DNA of 64,000 nt from Nocardia niigatensis NBRC 100131. GTDB lineage: Bacteria > Actinomycetota > Actinomycetes > Mycobacteriales > Mycobacteriaceae. A program made the translations under genes and the position numbers. The notes below the pieces were generated by a model, which ran no database searches, was not told the origin of the DNA, and saw only the letters and a program-made list of their open reading frames with translations. The DNA lies in assembly GCF_000308655.1 (NCBI RefSeq), contig NZ_BAGC01000048.1:62001-126000 (forward strand), in the 5' to 3' direction. Of the stretch, positions 50,582-59,667 are shown one piece after another; position 1 is the stretch's first letter; each line of letters starts with the position of its first letter.

Positions 50582-51241
50582 TCAGCGTGTTCCCAATCGC
50601 CCGAATCCGACCAGCCCCGAGGTGCCGGATGGGCGGAATTCGTGGATCGCGACACCGCCGGATTCGCCGGCCTCATTGCCGCCCACCGTGGTGATGGTAT
50701 CGGAATCCGCTGAGATCACAATATTGGTGTGCTGATGGAACACACTGGAATCCGAGTACATCACCACATCCCCGGCGCGCGGTAGATAACCGTTGTTCGC
50801 CTGTTCGAAACGGTGCTGTCCTCGGTAGTACTCCTCCAGGGTGTATACGCCGGGAATCCGCCAGGATCCGGAATTCGGATTGCTCAGCGGTTGTCCGGAC
50901 GCGCGCATCACCCAGCTGACGAAGTCGGCGCACCAGGGTTCGTCGATACCCTCGGAGTATTTGTCCCGGCCGCTCTGTTCGTCGAATTGCTGTCGCAGCA
51001 CCTCGACCACCCGGGTCTGCTCCGGAGTCAACCCGGCGGAATCGATCTCCGGGAAATCGTGCAGCAGGCGTCCGTCCAGCTCACGCGGGCCGTAGGGTTC
51101 CTCGTGCCGGTGTTGGTGCTGCCACCACCGCACGCCGAGTACTCCCCCGGCGCTCAGCGCCGAAATCACCACCAGCGCAACGGTGCTCATGACCAGCCAG
51201 CGTCGCCGTCTCCGCTGCGGGCGCTCCAGCTCCAGTGTCAT
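50582..51241 (-). CDS. membrane-anchored CHAP amidase-like protein
   Basis: 219 residues from the ATG at 51241. Basic start (QRRRRR), one transmembrane helix (WLVMSTVALVVISALSAGGV), then a CHAP domain with the nucleophile in DEPWCADFVSWVMRASG and the His in SSVFHQHTNIVI, followed by a Gly/Asn segment (TITTVGGNEAGESGG). CHAP enzymes cleave peptidoglycan peptides. The catalytic Cys and His are both visible. It stands alone between two unrelated genes. Confidence 0.82.
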   Translation of the reverse strand: MTLELERPQRRRRRWLVMSTVALVVISALSAGGVLGVRWWQHQHRHEEPYGPRELDGRLLHDFPEIDSAGLTPEQTRVVEVLRQQFDEQSGRDKYSEGIDEPWCADFVSWVMRASGQPLSNPNSGSWRIPGVYTLEEYYRGQHRFEQANNGYLPRAGDVVMYSDSSVFHQHTNIVISADSDTITTVGGNEAGESGGVAIHEFRPSGTSGLVGFGRLGTR

Positions 51242-51311
51242 GCGTCCTCCCCCGTTCCGGTCGCTCGCCGGCCCTACCAAGTAGGACGTTCCATCGGACC
51301 GCGGAGTTCCC

Positions 51312-54300
51312 TCAGGATCGGCGCACCAGCCGGCTGCGGCCCATCGGCCCGAGGCGGCCGGCCTGCATGAGCCCGGCGCCGCGGGGCGCGAGTTCGGCCA
51401 GCTCGGCTTGCAGCCGGGCCTGTAGTTCCTCGGCCGCGGCCCGGTGGTCGGCGGCCCGCTCGTGGTCGCCGAGGTAAGTGGCCAGCTCAGCGAGGACGTA
51501 GTCCATGGGCCCGAGCACCGAGGCGCCGGTCTCCAGCCCGCAGACCGTGCCCGCGTACGGCAGCAGCTGCTGGTAGACGCGCAGCGCCATGGCCGGATCG
51601 CCGAGGGCGATGGCGAGGCGGGCCTTCACTCCGGTGAAGGTGGACCAGAACTGCGGGGCCAGCGGCGGCGCGGCGGCCAGCACCCGGCGGGCCTCCTCGG
51701 GGCGACCCGAATGCACCAGTGCCAGTGCGTAACCGTGAACGAACAGTTCCGGTTTGAGGGCGGTCCGCTCGCGCAGATCGTTCAAGTAGACCGACATGTC
51801 GTTGCGCAGCCAGCCGATGGATACCGCGATGCCGACGTGCAGTGCGTTCGGGTCGCGGGTCGGTTCGGCCGCGCCCTCGCCGGAGTGCGCGACCAGGACG
51901 TCCAGCTCCCCGGAGCCCGCGCCGAGCATGCGCAGCACCTCATCGGTGTTGCCGCGCAACAGTTCCAGCACCATGCCGAAGGGGGCGATGGCGTCCAGCA
52001 GGTGCCGCAGCTGTCCATCGGTTGCGTATTCGCCGGCCCGGCCGGCGTGTTCGGCGGCGGCCACCAGGTCGGCGTCGGCCAGGGTGGCGCGGAACAGCAG
52101 ATAGTGTGCGAGCGCGCGGAATTCGGTGAGTTCGGCCGCGGTGGACACCTCGAGCAGCCGGGTCGCGTACCGCCGGAGGTCGTGGGCGCGCAGGAATCCG
52201 CCCGCCGCGAAGGCCGCGAACGCCTGTGCGTTGAGGACGGTGCACAGCAGATCCGGATCGTCGAGGGGTTCGGCGAGGCCCATGGCCGCGCCGGCCAGGA
52301 TGCGGGCCGCCGAGGGGTCCTCGACGGCGCGGTCGAAGACGGCGGTGACCTGCAACAGGATTCGCGTGCGCGCCGGCAGGCCGATATCGGCGCCGGCCAG
52401 GCGCAGCGGTTCGCGGATGCGCAGGTCAGGGGTGTGCCAGTCGTGCACCGACCAGATCAACGGTGTGGGCCAGCAGGTCACGGCATGGGCGAGCAGCTCG
52501 TGCCCACCGGGTGAATCGGTTGTCGCGCCGAAGGATTCGGCCAGATCCAGCGCCAGCTCCCGCGCCGTCCGCGCGGCGATGTGCTGGCCGTCGTAGGCCA
52601 GCGCCACCACCAGCTCGCAGCGCGCCTCGAGCACCGCCAGCCGATCCGTGCGCGCGGCCCCGGCGCTCGCGTGCCCGGCCAGATCGTGCAGCGCGAGCAC
52701 CGATCGCCACCGTCGCACGGCATCGGCTCGCATCCGCCGCTCCACGCACCGTCGCGCCGCGGCCCGCACGTACGGCAGTGCCACCGTGGCGGTTTCGGCG
52801 TCCGCGCCCAGCGCCGCGTGGTGGGCGAGGGCGTCGATGTCCCGCCCGCGCGGTACGTGCACCGCATCGTGCACGGAACTCTTTCCGGCATCGACGAATT
52901 CGAGCAACAGCCGGTCGGATCCGGTGAAGACGGGAGCCGTCGATCGGATCGCCGCGTCCGCTTCGGCCTGACGGTCCGCCGCCAGCTCGTCGGCCCCGCG
53001 GAGGGCGGCGAGCGTGCGGTCGTTGCGGCGCGCGACCCGGGGCCGCGGCGATCCGAGCAGTGCCGCGACCAGATGGTCGGCGCCCCACAGCGCATTGAGC
53101 ACTCGATTCCCCATGCCCGGAACGTCTTCCGGCTCGGTCGCGGTGGCAGCGGGCCCGTCGTCCTGGCCGGCCGCGATGATCGTTCCCGGTGCGGTGACGC
53201 CCGGTTCCGGATCGCGGCGCAGGTATTCGAAAGCGGCCCAGTGCATTCGGGTGCGACGCAGGGTGGGGAGGTCGTAGTAGACGGTTTCGCGGACCAGGGC
53301 GTGGTCGAAGGTGACGCGGCCGGCCCGGTCGGTGCGCAGCAGGCGCGCGGATTCGGCGGCGGCGACCAGGTCGATGACCGTGTCGGCGGGAAGGTCGGCG
53401 GAGGCGGCGAGAGTGGCGATGTCGCTGTCCTCGCCCCAGACCGAGAGGTGGCGCAGCAGGTCCACGACGTCGGCGGGGAGCTGGCCGATGCGGCGTCCGA
53501 TCAGGTCGCGCACACTGTCGGGCAGGCCGTCGGTGGTGCCCTGGGCGGCAACGAGTTTGGCGAGTTCGCGCACGAACAGCGGGTTGCCGCCGGTGCGGCG
53601 GCGCAGCAGTTCGACGGTGCGGTCGTCGAGGTCGGTGAGCCCGGCGGCGGCCGCGGCGCGGCGGGTGCCGGCCATGTCGAGGCCGTCGAGTTCGAGGCGG
53701 TCGGCGGTGAACAGGGCGAGGGCGGCGGCGGTGTCGCGGACGCCGGGGCCCGCCTCGGTACCGCGCAGGGTGGCGACGATGAGGATCGGACGATCCCGCA
53801 GCCAGTTCACGACCTGCCGCAGTACCTGCAGGGTGGCGGTGTCGGCGCCGTGCACGTCCTCGAGCACGATGGCGATCGGTGCGCCCGCGGAGCGTTCGCG
53901 ACAGGAGCGGACCACGCGCCGGGCCAGGGTGAAAGCGTCGGCGGCGGTGAAGGTTTCGGGGTCGGCGGCGTCGAGGCCGGTGAGCACTTCGGCCCAGGCC
54001 CAGGCGGGCGGCGCGGATTCGACCTCGGGGCAGCGACCGAACACGGTGGCCCAGCCGCGGTCGGTCAGGTGAGTGGTGAGGGCGGTGGCGAGGGTGGTCT
54101 TTCCGGCCCCGGCCTCGCCGGAGAGCCAGACCAGTCGCACGTGCCCGGCGGACGCGGCGTCGGCGGCGGCCAGCACGGCGGCGCGCTGCGCGGCATATCC
54201 GCTGTCCGGCAAGGGTTCCGGGGCCCGGAGCGGCGCGGGTTCGGCGGGCCGCGCGGGGGCGGGCGGGGTGACCGTCTCGGTGTCCACCGAGTGGGTGAGG

Positions 54301-55058
54301 ATGGCGGTCTCCAGCTCCCGCAGTCCCGGACCGGGATCCACCCCGAATTCGAGGGTGAGGAATTCGCGGCTGCTACGCACGGTCGCGAGCGCGTCGAGCG
54401 ACTGTCCCAGCCGGTACTGCGCGACGGCCAGCAGCCGCGCGCATTCCTCGCGTCCGGGGTGCTCCTCCAGGATGGGCCGCAGCGCCAGCACCACCTCGGC
54501 GGGCCGGTTCAATTCCAGCGCGGCCTGGGCGCGCAGTTCGGCGGCGGTCAGGCGCAGGGCCTGCAGACGGGCGGCCTCCTGTGCCGCCCAGGGCATTCCG
54601 GGGAAGGATTCGAAGGCGCCGCCGTGCCAGCAGGCCAGGGCGGCGTCCAGCACCCGCACCTGTTCGAGTGGTTCGGGTCGCCCGGCGGGGTCGCGCATGG
54701 CGGCCTCGTGCCCGTGCAGCAGTTGTTCGAAGAGCCAGGAGTCCACCTGGGAGGGTTCGAGATTGAGCGCGTACCCGTGGGATTCGGACACGATGACGCG
54801 GGAGTGCGCCCGTCGCGGCCGGTCCGGCTCGAAGACCCGGCGCAGGTTGTGGATGTACACCTGCAGCGCGGCAACGGCTTTGGCGGGCGGATCACCGTGC
54901 CAGAGGTCGTCGATGAGCCGCTCGGTGGGCACCACCCGGCCACCTGCCGCGACCAGCCGTCCCAGCACCGCGCACTGCATCGGCGCGCCCGGCGGCACGC
55001 GCTGTTCGTCGATGCTGATGTGCAGTGGGCCCAGCACCCCGATCCGTATGAGCGCCAT
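51312..55058 (-). CDS. large BTAD/AAA-type transcriptional regulator
   Basis: 1248 residues. Residues 1-95: winged-helix OmpR-type DNA-binding domain (LGPLHISIDEQRVPPGAPMQ, AALQVYIHNLRRVFEPD). Residues 100-255: BTAD (LEQVRVLDAALACWHGGAFE, GREECARLLAVAQYRLGQSL). About 300-600: AAA/NACHT-like ATPase, Walker A WLSGEAGAGKTTLATAL, Walker B IAIVLEDVHGADTATLQ, and a later LVREDVYYDLPTL-like segment. The remaining 600 residues are TPR-like helical repeats (HAGRAGEYATDGQL). This is the SARP/AfsR-type large regulator, often controlling secondary metabolism. Divergent from the MmyB-type gene with 88 bp between. Confidence 0.9.
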   Translation of the reverse strand: MALIRIGVLGPLHISIDEQRVPPGAPMQCAVLGRLVAAGGRVVPTERLIDDLWHGDPPAKAVAALQVYIHNLRRVFEPDRPRRAHSRVIVSESHGYALNLEPSQVDSWLFEQLLHGHEAAMRDPAGRPEPLEQVRVLDAALACWHGGAFESFPGMPWAAQEAARLQALRLTAAELRAQAALELNRPAEVVLALRPILEEHPGREECARLLAVAQYRLGQSLDALATVRSSREFLTLEFGVDPGPGLRELETAILTHSVDTETVTPPAPARPAEPAPLRAPEPLPDSGYAAQRAAVLAAADAASAGHVRLVWLSGEAGAGKTTLATALTTHLTDRGWATVFGRCPEVESAPPAWAWAEVLTGLDAADPETFTAADAFTLARRVVRSCRERSAGAPIAIVLEDVHGADTATLQVLRQVVNWLRDRPILIVATLRGTEAGPGVRDTAAALALFTADRLELDGLDMAGTRRAAAAAGLTDLDDRTVELLRRRTGGNPLFVRELAKLVAAQGTTDGLPDSVRDLIGRRIGQLPADVVDLLRHLSVWGEDSDIATLAASADLPADTVIDLVAAAESARLLRTDRAGRVTFDHALVRETVYYDLPTLRRTRMHWAAFEYLRRDPEPGVTAPGTIIAAGQDDGPAATATEPEDVPGMGNRVLNALWGADHLVAALLGSPRPRVARRNDRTLAALRGADELAADRQAEADAAIRSTAPVFTGSDRLLLEFVDAGKSSVHDAVHVPRGRDIDALAHHAALGADAETATVALPYVRAAARRCVERRMRADAVRRWRSVLALHDLAGHASAGAARTDRLAVLEARCELVVALAYDGQHIAARTARELALDLAESFGATTDSPGGHELLAHAVTCWPTPLIWSVHDWHTPDLRIREPLRLAGADIGLPARTRILLQVTAVFDRAVEDPSAARILAGAAMGLAEPLDDPDLLCTVLNAQAFAAFAAGGFLRAHDLRRYATRLLEVSTAAELTEFRALAHYLLFRATLADADLVAAAEHAGRAGEYATDGQLRHLLDAIAPFGMVLELLRGNTDEVLRMLGAGSGELDVLVAHSGEGAAEPTRDPNALHVGIAVSIGWLRNDMSVYLNDLRERTALKPELFVHGYALALVHSGRPEEARRVLAAAPPLAPQFWSTFTGVKARLAIALGDPAMALRVYQQLLPYAGTVCGLETGASVLGPMDYVLAELATYLGDHERAADHRAAAEELQARLQAELAELAPRGAGLMQAGRLGPMGRSRLVRRS

Positions 55059-55106
55059 GCCGCTGTGCGACCCCCGAACCCACCTCGAATAAAACCAAAC
55101 AGGATC

Positions 55107-55135
55107 CTCTCAATATGACAGAAATTCTGCGAGAG
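55107..55135. promoter_or_regulatory. nested dyad in the divergent BTAD/MmyB promoter region
   Basis: Perfect CAGAA-A-TTCTG (55119-55129) nested in CTCTC (55107-55111) / GAGAG (55131-55135), 12 bp upstream of the GTG at 55147 and about 50 bp from the BTAD start. It could be an operator shared by both genes. Confidence 0.5.
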
Positions 55136-55146
55136 TACCCAGTCTT

Positions 55147-55683
55147 GTGACGGGACTTAACTCGATACGAAGACGCTCCGAAGAGTTGTCCCGCACACTG
55201 TCTCGGGTGTTCGACCCCTCTCCGCCGCCGGCCGCCGATCTCGCGGTCCTGCACAGCCTTCCGCATCCGGCCTGTCTGCATGACGGCGGCTATGACGTGG
55301 TGGCCGCGAACGACGCCTTCCGGAAGCTGTTTCCAGGTACGGGTCCGGGCGCGAACCTGATGACGGCGATCCTGCTGGAACCCATGGCCCGCTACCGGCT
55401 CGGTGACTGGGAGGCCGAGGCGCAGGTCATGGTGTCGGCGTTCCGGGCCGCCGCCCCCGAACTGCGGCCGGATCGGGTCGAGGAGATCGTCAATCTGGCC
55501 CGCCGCTCCCCCGACTGGGATCGGCTGTGGCACAGCCATGTGGTGCCGCCGGAGCCGCGCGAGCGCACGGTGCTGATGAACGATCCGCTGACCCGCCGGG
55601 AACGCCGGATGTACGTGCAGACCTTCGAGTTCCAGTCACCGCAGCGGCCGTGGTGGCTGCTGACGGTGGTGCCGTTCGACTAG
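55147..55683 (+). CDS. orphan MmyB-type ligand-binding domain protein
   Basis: 178 residues, GTG start. Matches the ligand-binding half of MmyB-like XRE regulators (PAS-like fold): LAVLHSLPHPACLHDGGYDV, VAANDAFRKLFPGTGPGANL, PELRPDRVEEIVNLARRSPD, WDRLWHSHVVPPEPRERTVL, MYVQTFEFQSP. The usual N-terminal XRE helix-turn-helix is missing, replaced by about 30 residues with a short basic helix. It may act as a ligand-sensing partner of the divergent BTAD regulator rather than binding DNA itself. No frameshift is evident. Confidence 0.7.
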   Translation: MTGLNSIRRRSEELSRTLSRVFDPSPPPAADLAVLHSLPHPACLHDGGYDVVAANDAFRKLFPGTGPGANLMTAILLEPMARYRLGDWEAEAQVMVSAFRAAAPELRPDRVEEIVNLARRSPDWDRLWHSHVVPPEPRERTVLMNDPLTRRERRMYVQTFEFQSPQRPWWLLTVVPFD

Positions 55684-55688
55684 CCGGC

Positions 55689-56213
55689 TCAGGCTTCCGC
55701 GGCGGGGACCTCGAACCAGCCGTCCTCGGGTTCGGCGTAGCCGTGATACATGAGCGGGATGCGCCGGTCCACGCCGAAGTGCTCGTAGACCGCGAGCATG
55801 GTGTTCCGCACGGCGAGGTCATGGAAGTCGTCGATGCGCCGGGGGCCGAGCCAGTGTTCGGGGAGCAGCGCGAGCCGGCTCATCTCATCCGGATCGTCCA
55901 TGTCCAGTCCGATGGGGCCGGGGTCGACGATGAAGTGATCGTGCAGCACCGCGTGCACACCGTGTGGGTCGTGCTGTCCGGGCCCGAAGGCGAGGAAGCG
56001 GGTGCGGATGGCGGGTGAGCCGTGCTCCTGCAACCAGTCGATGAGGTGCGGGTTTGGACGCGGAATCGAGCTGGCGGACAACGGGGTTTGCTCCAGCAGG
56101 TGCAGCACGCTGGCGCCGACCACGCGCGGTTCGGGGACGAGGAACAGGCTGAGCACGGGTGATCCGGACAGGCTGTCGCAGAGGCAGACCTTGGTGCGCA
56201 TGGGGTTGGGCAT
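55689..56213 (-). CDS. hypothetical protein
   Basis: 174 residues, ATG at 56213 (AAGGAG upstream). Has four Cys-poor, mixed alpha/beta segments: MRTKVCLCDSLSGSPVLSLF, VVGASVLHLLEQTPLSASSI, RTRFLAFGPGQHDPHGVHAV, HDHFIVDPGPIGLDMDDPDE, LAVYEHFGVDRRIPLMYHG. The His/Asp-rich middle (GPGQHDPHGVHAVLHDH) hints at a metal or cofactor site, but no family is recognised. Converges (6 bp) on the MmyB-type gene. Confidence 0.55.
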   Translation of the reverse strand: MPNPMRTKVCLCDSLSGSPVLSLFLVPEPRVVGASVLHLLEQTPLSASSIPRPNPHLIDWLQEHGSPAIRTRFLAFGPGQHDPHGVHAVLHDHFIVDPGPIGLDMDDPDEMSRLALLPEHWLGPRRIDDFHDLAVRNTMLAVYEHFGVDRRIPLMYHGYAEPEDGWFEVPAAEA

Positions 56214-56347
56214 GCGCCTCTCCTTACGCGGGAGGGGTTGCTGGCTTCGTCATCCGAATCATGCCGGCTCGCCGAGTTACCAGACTCGGACAGATCTCTC
56301 CTCGACGCCCGACCGGTGCAACATCCGGAATTATAGTCGCCGGACAT

Positions 56348-56383
56348 CGATCGGACCGACCCCTCTTTCGGTCGATCCGATCG
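56348..56383. terminator. hairpin downstream of the GNAT gene
   Basis: CGATCGGACCGACC (56348-56361) pairs with GGTCGATCCGATCG (56370-56383) at 13 of 14 positions around an 8-nt loop. It lies 27 bp past the GNAT stop on the minus strand. No T-run follows, so it is a probable, not certain, terminator. Confidence 0.5.
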
Positions 56384-56409
56384 GCCCTCCGGGGTGCTGT
56401 ACGGCCCGG

Positions 56410-57096
56410 TTACGCGCCCACGAGACGACTGCGCGTGCGCTGCCGGGCCGGCAGCGCTGTCAGCTGCCCTTCGATAGTGGCCCGGACAGTTTGCCACTCC
56501 TCGTCGAGGATCGAGTAGAAGGCGGTGCTGCGCACCTCGCCGTCGAGTCCGCGCGAGTGCGCCCGGCGCACGCCGTCGCTGGTCGCGCCGAGCCGCTCGA
56601 TCGCCATGCGGGAGCGGAGATTTCGGACATCGGCCCGCATGGCTATGCGCCGGACCCGCCATATATCGAATGCGTGCTGCAAAAGCAGCAGCTTGGACTC
56701 CAGATTGACGCCGGAGCCGCGCGCCTCCGGGGACAGCCAGGTGTTCCCGATCTCGGCGGCGTCGGGCACCGCGAGCAGGGGATCTCCGGTCGGCATGCCG
56801 TGCACCAGCGGCCACACCACCGGGCCCTGCCAGTAGTCGAAACGGGTGAACCGGGTCGAACCCAGCACCCGCCCACTGGCGACGGCGATGATGGCGAAGG
56901 CCAGCGAGGTGCCCGACGCATGCCCGGAGAGCGCCTGGGCGATGTATTCCAGTGACTCGTCCACACCGTGTGGGACAGGTGTGAACCCAAAATCATCACG
57001 GTTCCCCGCAGCAGCCTCCGCAAGCCCCGAAGCATGCTGTGGCGCAAGGGGTTCCAGCCGTACCAGACGGCCGGTCAGAGTTACGGGTACGGGCAC
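56410..57096 (-). CDS. GNAT-family N-acetyltransferase (RimJ/L-like)
   Basis: 228 residues from the GTG at 57096, after GAGGGAA. Beta-strand/CoA-binding pattern: VTLTGRLVRLEPLAPQHASG, FAIIAVASGRVLGSTRF, EIGNTWLSPEARGSGVNLES, RIAMRADVRNLRSRMAIERL, with the acetyl-CoA pyrophosphate loop in the RGSGVN segment. Similar to RimJ/RimL-like protein or small-molecule acetyltransferases. Substrate unknown. No obvious neighbour partnership. Confidence 0.82.
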   Translation of the reverse strand: MPVPVTLTGRLVRLEPLAPQHASGLAEAAAGNRDDFGFTPVPHGVDESLEYIAQALSGHASGTSLAFAIIAVASGRVLGSTRFTRFDYWQGPVVWPLVHGMPTGDPLLAVPDAAEIGNTWLSPEARGSGVNLESKLLLLQHAFDIWRVRRIAMRADVRNLRSRMAIERLGATSDGVRRAHSRGLDGEVRSTAFYSILDEEWQTVRATIEGQLTALPARQRTRSRLVGA

Positions 57097-57400
57097 GTTC
57101 CCTCGATCTTTCAGGGGCGGTCGGGGGCTCGCGTCAGGCAATGGCCGCCCCGGCCACATACTCCGGAATCGACGAACCAGCCCTGGCGCGCCAGTAGCAG
57201 CATCGGATAGTGGGATGAACGATAGCGGAACACCAGCGCACCGCGCCGCAGGCGGCATGTAAATTTCATGCGCTCTACCGCGCGTCGCACGGAAGTTTCA
57301 CAGGTGTCTTACAGCCTTTCCGGAGGAGGCTTCCGCTACCCGCTGGCGATCCCCTTTCAGGCCGCCGGAAATGCGAATACCTATGCGCTGGAAGGTATTA
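57097..57400. other. 304-bp gene-free stretch between GNAT and deaminase genes
   Basis: No supported ORF. It contains an AT-rich dyad GCATG-TAAATTT-CATGC at 57255-57271, about 160 bp upstream of the GNAT start on the minus strand, possibly a regulator site. Otherwise featureless GC-rich sequence. Confidence 0.5.
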
Positions 57401-57889
57401 CTACGCCGGTCCGCGGCGCCAGAAACCGTCGTGTACCGCCCATGCCGCGGCGAGCTCGATCGGACCGGCGACCGGCACCGTGCGCTGACCCGCGGCGAAT
57501 ACTTGACGGCACGGCAGCGCCATGGTCGGGTTCTCCGGATCGGCACCGGTCAGGGCCAGGAGCTGGTCCTCGCCGAGGGCATAAACCACGCGCCCGACAT
57601 TCCCCCAGTAGATCGCGCCCGCGCACATCGCACAGGGTTCGGCACCGGTGTAAAGCGTGCAGCCACGCAGAAACTCGGCATCGAAGGCGACGGTCGCCGC
57701 GCGCACCAGATTCGTCTCCGCGTGACCGGTCGCGTCACGCCCGGTGACCACCGTGTTCTCCGCCTCCAGCAACACCCGTCCATCGGGGCCCGCCAGTACC
57801 GCGCCGAATGGGTGATTGCCGTGCTCGCGCGACCGCCACGCAATGGCGACGGCCGCCAGCAGATTTCGGATGTCGTCCTCGGTCGGCAC
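57401..57889 (-). CDS. cytidine/deoxycytidylate deaminase-family nucleoside deaminase
   Basis: 162 residues from the GTG at 57889 (GGAAGGA upstream; an ATG 19 codons earlier is possible). Zinc motifs: catalytic HAETNLV (HxE) and PCAMCAGAIYW (PCxxC), plus AVLAGPDGRVLLEAENTVVT. Belongs to the tadA/guanine-deaminase group; could act on guanine, tRNA adenosine or cytosine. The family's usual length. Substrate cannot be fixed. Lies 81 bp downstream of the GH5 gene on the same strand. Confidence 0.82.
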   Translation of the reverse strand: MPTEDDIRNLLAAVAIAWRSREHGNHPFGAVLAGPDGRVLLEAENTVVTGRDATGHAETNLVRAATVAFDAEFLRGCTLYTGAEPCAMCAGAIYWGNVGRVVYALGEDQLLALTGADPENPTMALPCRQVFAAGQRTVPVAGPIELAAAWAVHDGFWRRGPA

Positions 57890-57970
57890 GGGCCGGTATC
57901 CTTCCCGTTCTCGGTGCCGATGATCTTGGCACAGAACAACTTCCATCGCCGGGAGGGTCCGAGCCGGACT

Positions 57971-59437
57971 TCAGCGGGCGGTCACCGTCAGTTGCACGGT
58001 TCCCTGCCCGGGAGCGGCCCTGAGCTCCAGCAATCCGGCATCGGGCGCGGACATGACATCGGCGCCGTCGACCTGGACCTGATAGCCGTTGGGATAGTCG
58101 CCGGCGGGCAGAAACACCTCGGTCCGGGCGTCACTGGCGAAGGGCCGGCCCGGGTCGACCGGCGCGGTGTCGTATCGGAGGGTGAAGGTCGCGGTGGCCG
58201 GGTCGTACTGCCAGCTCTGCGGCGTGCCCGCGACCGCCTGCGGGTACGGGCGCACGACGCCGGCGCCGGGGCTCATCAGGTTGGCGCCGGTGGGAGGCGC
58301 CTGGGGATGGGAGGGCAGCTGATTCTGGCTGTAGGACCACAGCATCCACGAGGCCATGTTGTCGTCGAGGCTGCCGGTCACCCGGGCCAGAGTCGCCTGA
58401 TCGTCGGTCGCGCCGAATTCGGTCACCAGTCCGACGGTGCTCTCGGCGCGGGTGCTGTCGAAACCGTTCGCCGGGCAGGTGTGGACGGGTCCGAGGCAGT
58501 AGTCGTGGAAGCTCATCCCGGCATTGGGGTCGCCGGTCGGATCGGGCATGCGCACCGGCGCCCCGAAGTCGGTGGTCAGGAAGGGTTCATAGAACAGCAG
58601 GTGCCGCTGGTCAGCCTGCCGGATGGCCTGCATCGCTTTGCCTTCGAAGGCGGCCAGCGCGTCGCGCGAGAAGTCGGGGCATCCGTCCGCGAGGCACACC
58701 GGATACCTGACGCCCGGCCACGGCTCGTTGACGAGGTCATAGCCCAGCACATAGGGCTGGTCAGCGAAGTATTGCGCCACATGCGACCACATCGCGGCGT
58801 AGTGCTCCTGCACGCCGATGCCGTCCGAGGCCGGATGGTCACTCCAGAAGTTGGCCCAGGTCCGGTTCTGCGCCGGACTCAACAGATACGCACCGGCCAG
58901 GCCCAGATTCGGCGGCATCGGGAGACCGTCGGGAAAGGCCGCCCAGTCCGGGAAGCCGCTCCAGCTCGCCCCGACCAGTTCGTTGAACCCGTCCTGATGG
59001 GAATCGACCAGGGCGTAGATCCGGTGCCGGGCCAGCACCTGCTGGGTCTGCTGGATCTGCGCGATGTAGTCCTCGTCGTAGACGCCGGGCTGCGGCTCGA
59101 CCGCGCTCCACGCGAATCCCAGCCGCACCACATTGAACCCGTTGTCCGCGAGGACTTGCGCGTCACTGTCCCCGAACCCGCCCGCCGCCGGGAAATACGG
59201 CGGGTACTTGTAGACGAGATTCACACCGTGCAGGGTGATCACCCGCCCGCCCTCGTCGGTGAGCCACCGGCCCACATGCCCCAACTCCGACGCACTCGGC
59301 GTCGCACCAGCGGGCGCGGCCAGGACGGGTGTCACCGCGGCCAGCAGCAACGCCGCCGCACCGAGACACCGCAGCGCCGAGACAGTACCGATCAACGCGA
59401 CGGACCAGGAAGACCAGCGATTATGTGGCACATGCAT
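57971..59437 (-). CDS. secreted GH5 endoglycoceramidase-like enzyme
   Basis: 488 residues. Sec signal (ALRCLGAAALLLAAVTPVLA, cleavage after AAPAGA region). GH5 barrel: VITLHGVNLVYKYPPYFPAA, NVVRLGFAWSAVEPQPGVYD, RIYALVDSHQDGFNELVG, acid/base Glu in LVNEPWPG, nucleophile Glu in GLVTEFGATDD, and a C-terminal beta-sandwich (AGDYPNGYQVQVDGADVM). Length and layout match Rhodococcus endoglycoceramidase, which releases glycans from glycosphingolipids. An actinomycete host-lipid-degrading exoenzyme; could also act on another glycolipid. Confidence 0.88.
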   Translation of the reverse strand: MHVPHNRWSSWSVALIGTVSALRCLGAAALLLAAVTPVLAAPAGATPSASELGHVGRWLTDEGGRVITLHGVNLVYKYPPYFPAAGGFGDSDAQVLADNGFNVVRLGFAWSAVEPQPGVYDEDYIAQIQQTQQVLARHRIYALVDSHQDGFNELVGASWSGFPDWAAFPDGLPMPPNLGLAGAYLLSPAQNRTWANFWSDHPASDGIGVQEHYAAMWSHVAQYFADQPYVLGYDLVNEPWPGVRYPVCLADGCPDFSRDALAAFEGKAMQAIRQADQRHLLFYEPFLTTDFGAPVRMPDPTGDPNAGMSFHDYCLGPVHTCPANGFDSTRAESTVGLVTEFGATDDQATLARVTGSLDDNMASWMLWSYSQNQLPSHPQAPPTGANLMSPGAGVVRPYPQAVAGTPQSWQYDPATATFTLRYDTAPVDPGRPFASDARTEVFLPAGDYPNGYQVQVDGADVMSAPDAGLLELRAAPGQGTVQLTVTAR

Positions 59438-59667
59438 GGACCGTAGTAGCCGACGACCTTCTTACGGGGTTCCGATGTCGGCGCGCCGCCAGCCCTGCAC
59501 GACAAAGCCCCGCCCGGATCATCCGCGCATGTGCCCATCTGGACTCGTGTGGGTGGGTCCGGGCTCGACCGTACGATCTGCGGGTGTAGCTGGATCTGGC
59601 CGATCGCGGCCTGGCCGAGCCCATTCAGATCACTCGCAGAGTCGCACCATGTTCCGCTCCTCAAGCG

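Noticed and set aside
52581..55118. 845-codon open frame antisense to the BTAD regulator
   Set aside because: Mirror of a long GC-rich gene; no start signal or domain.
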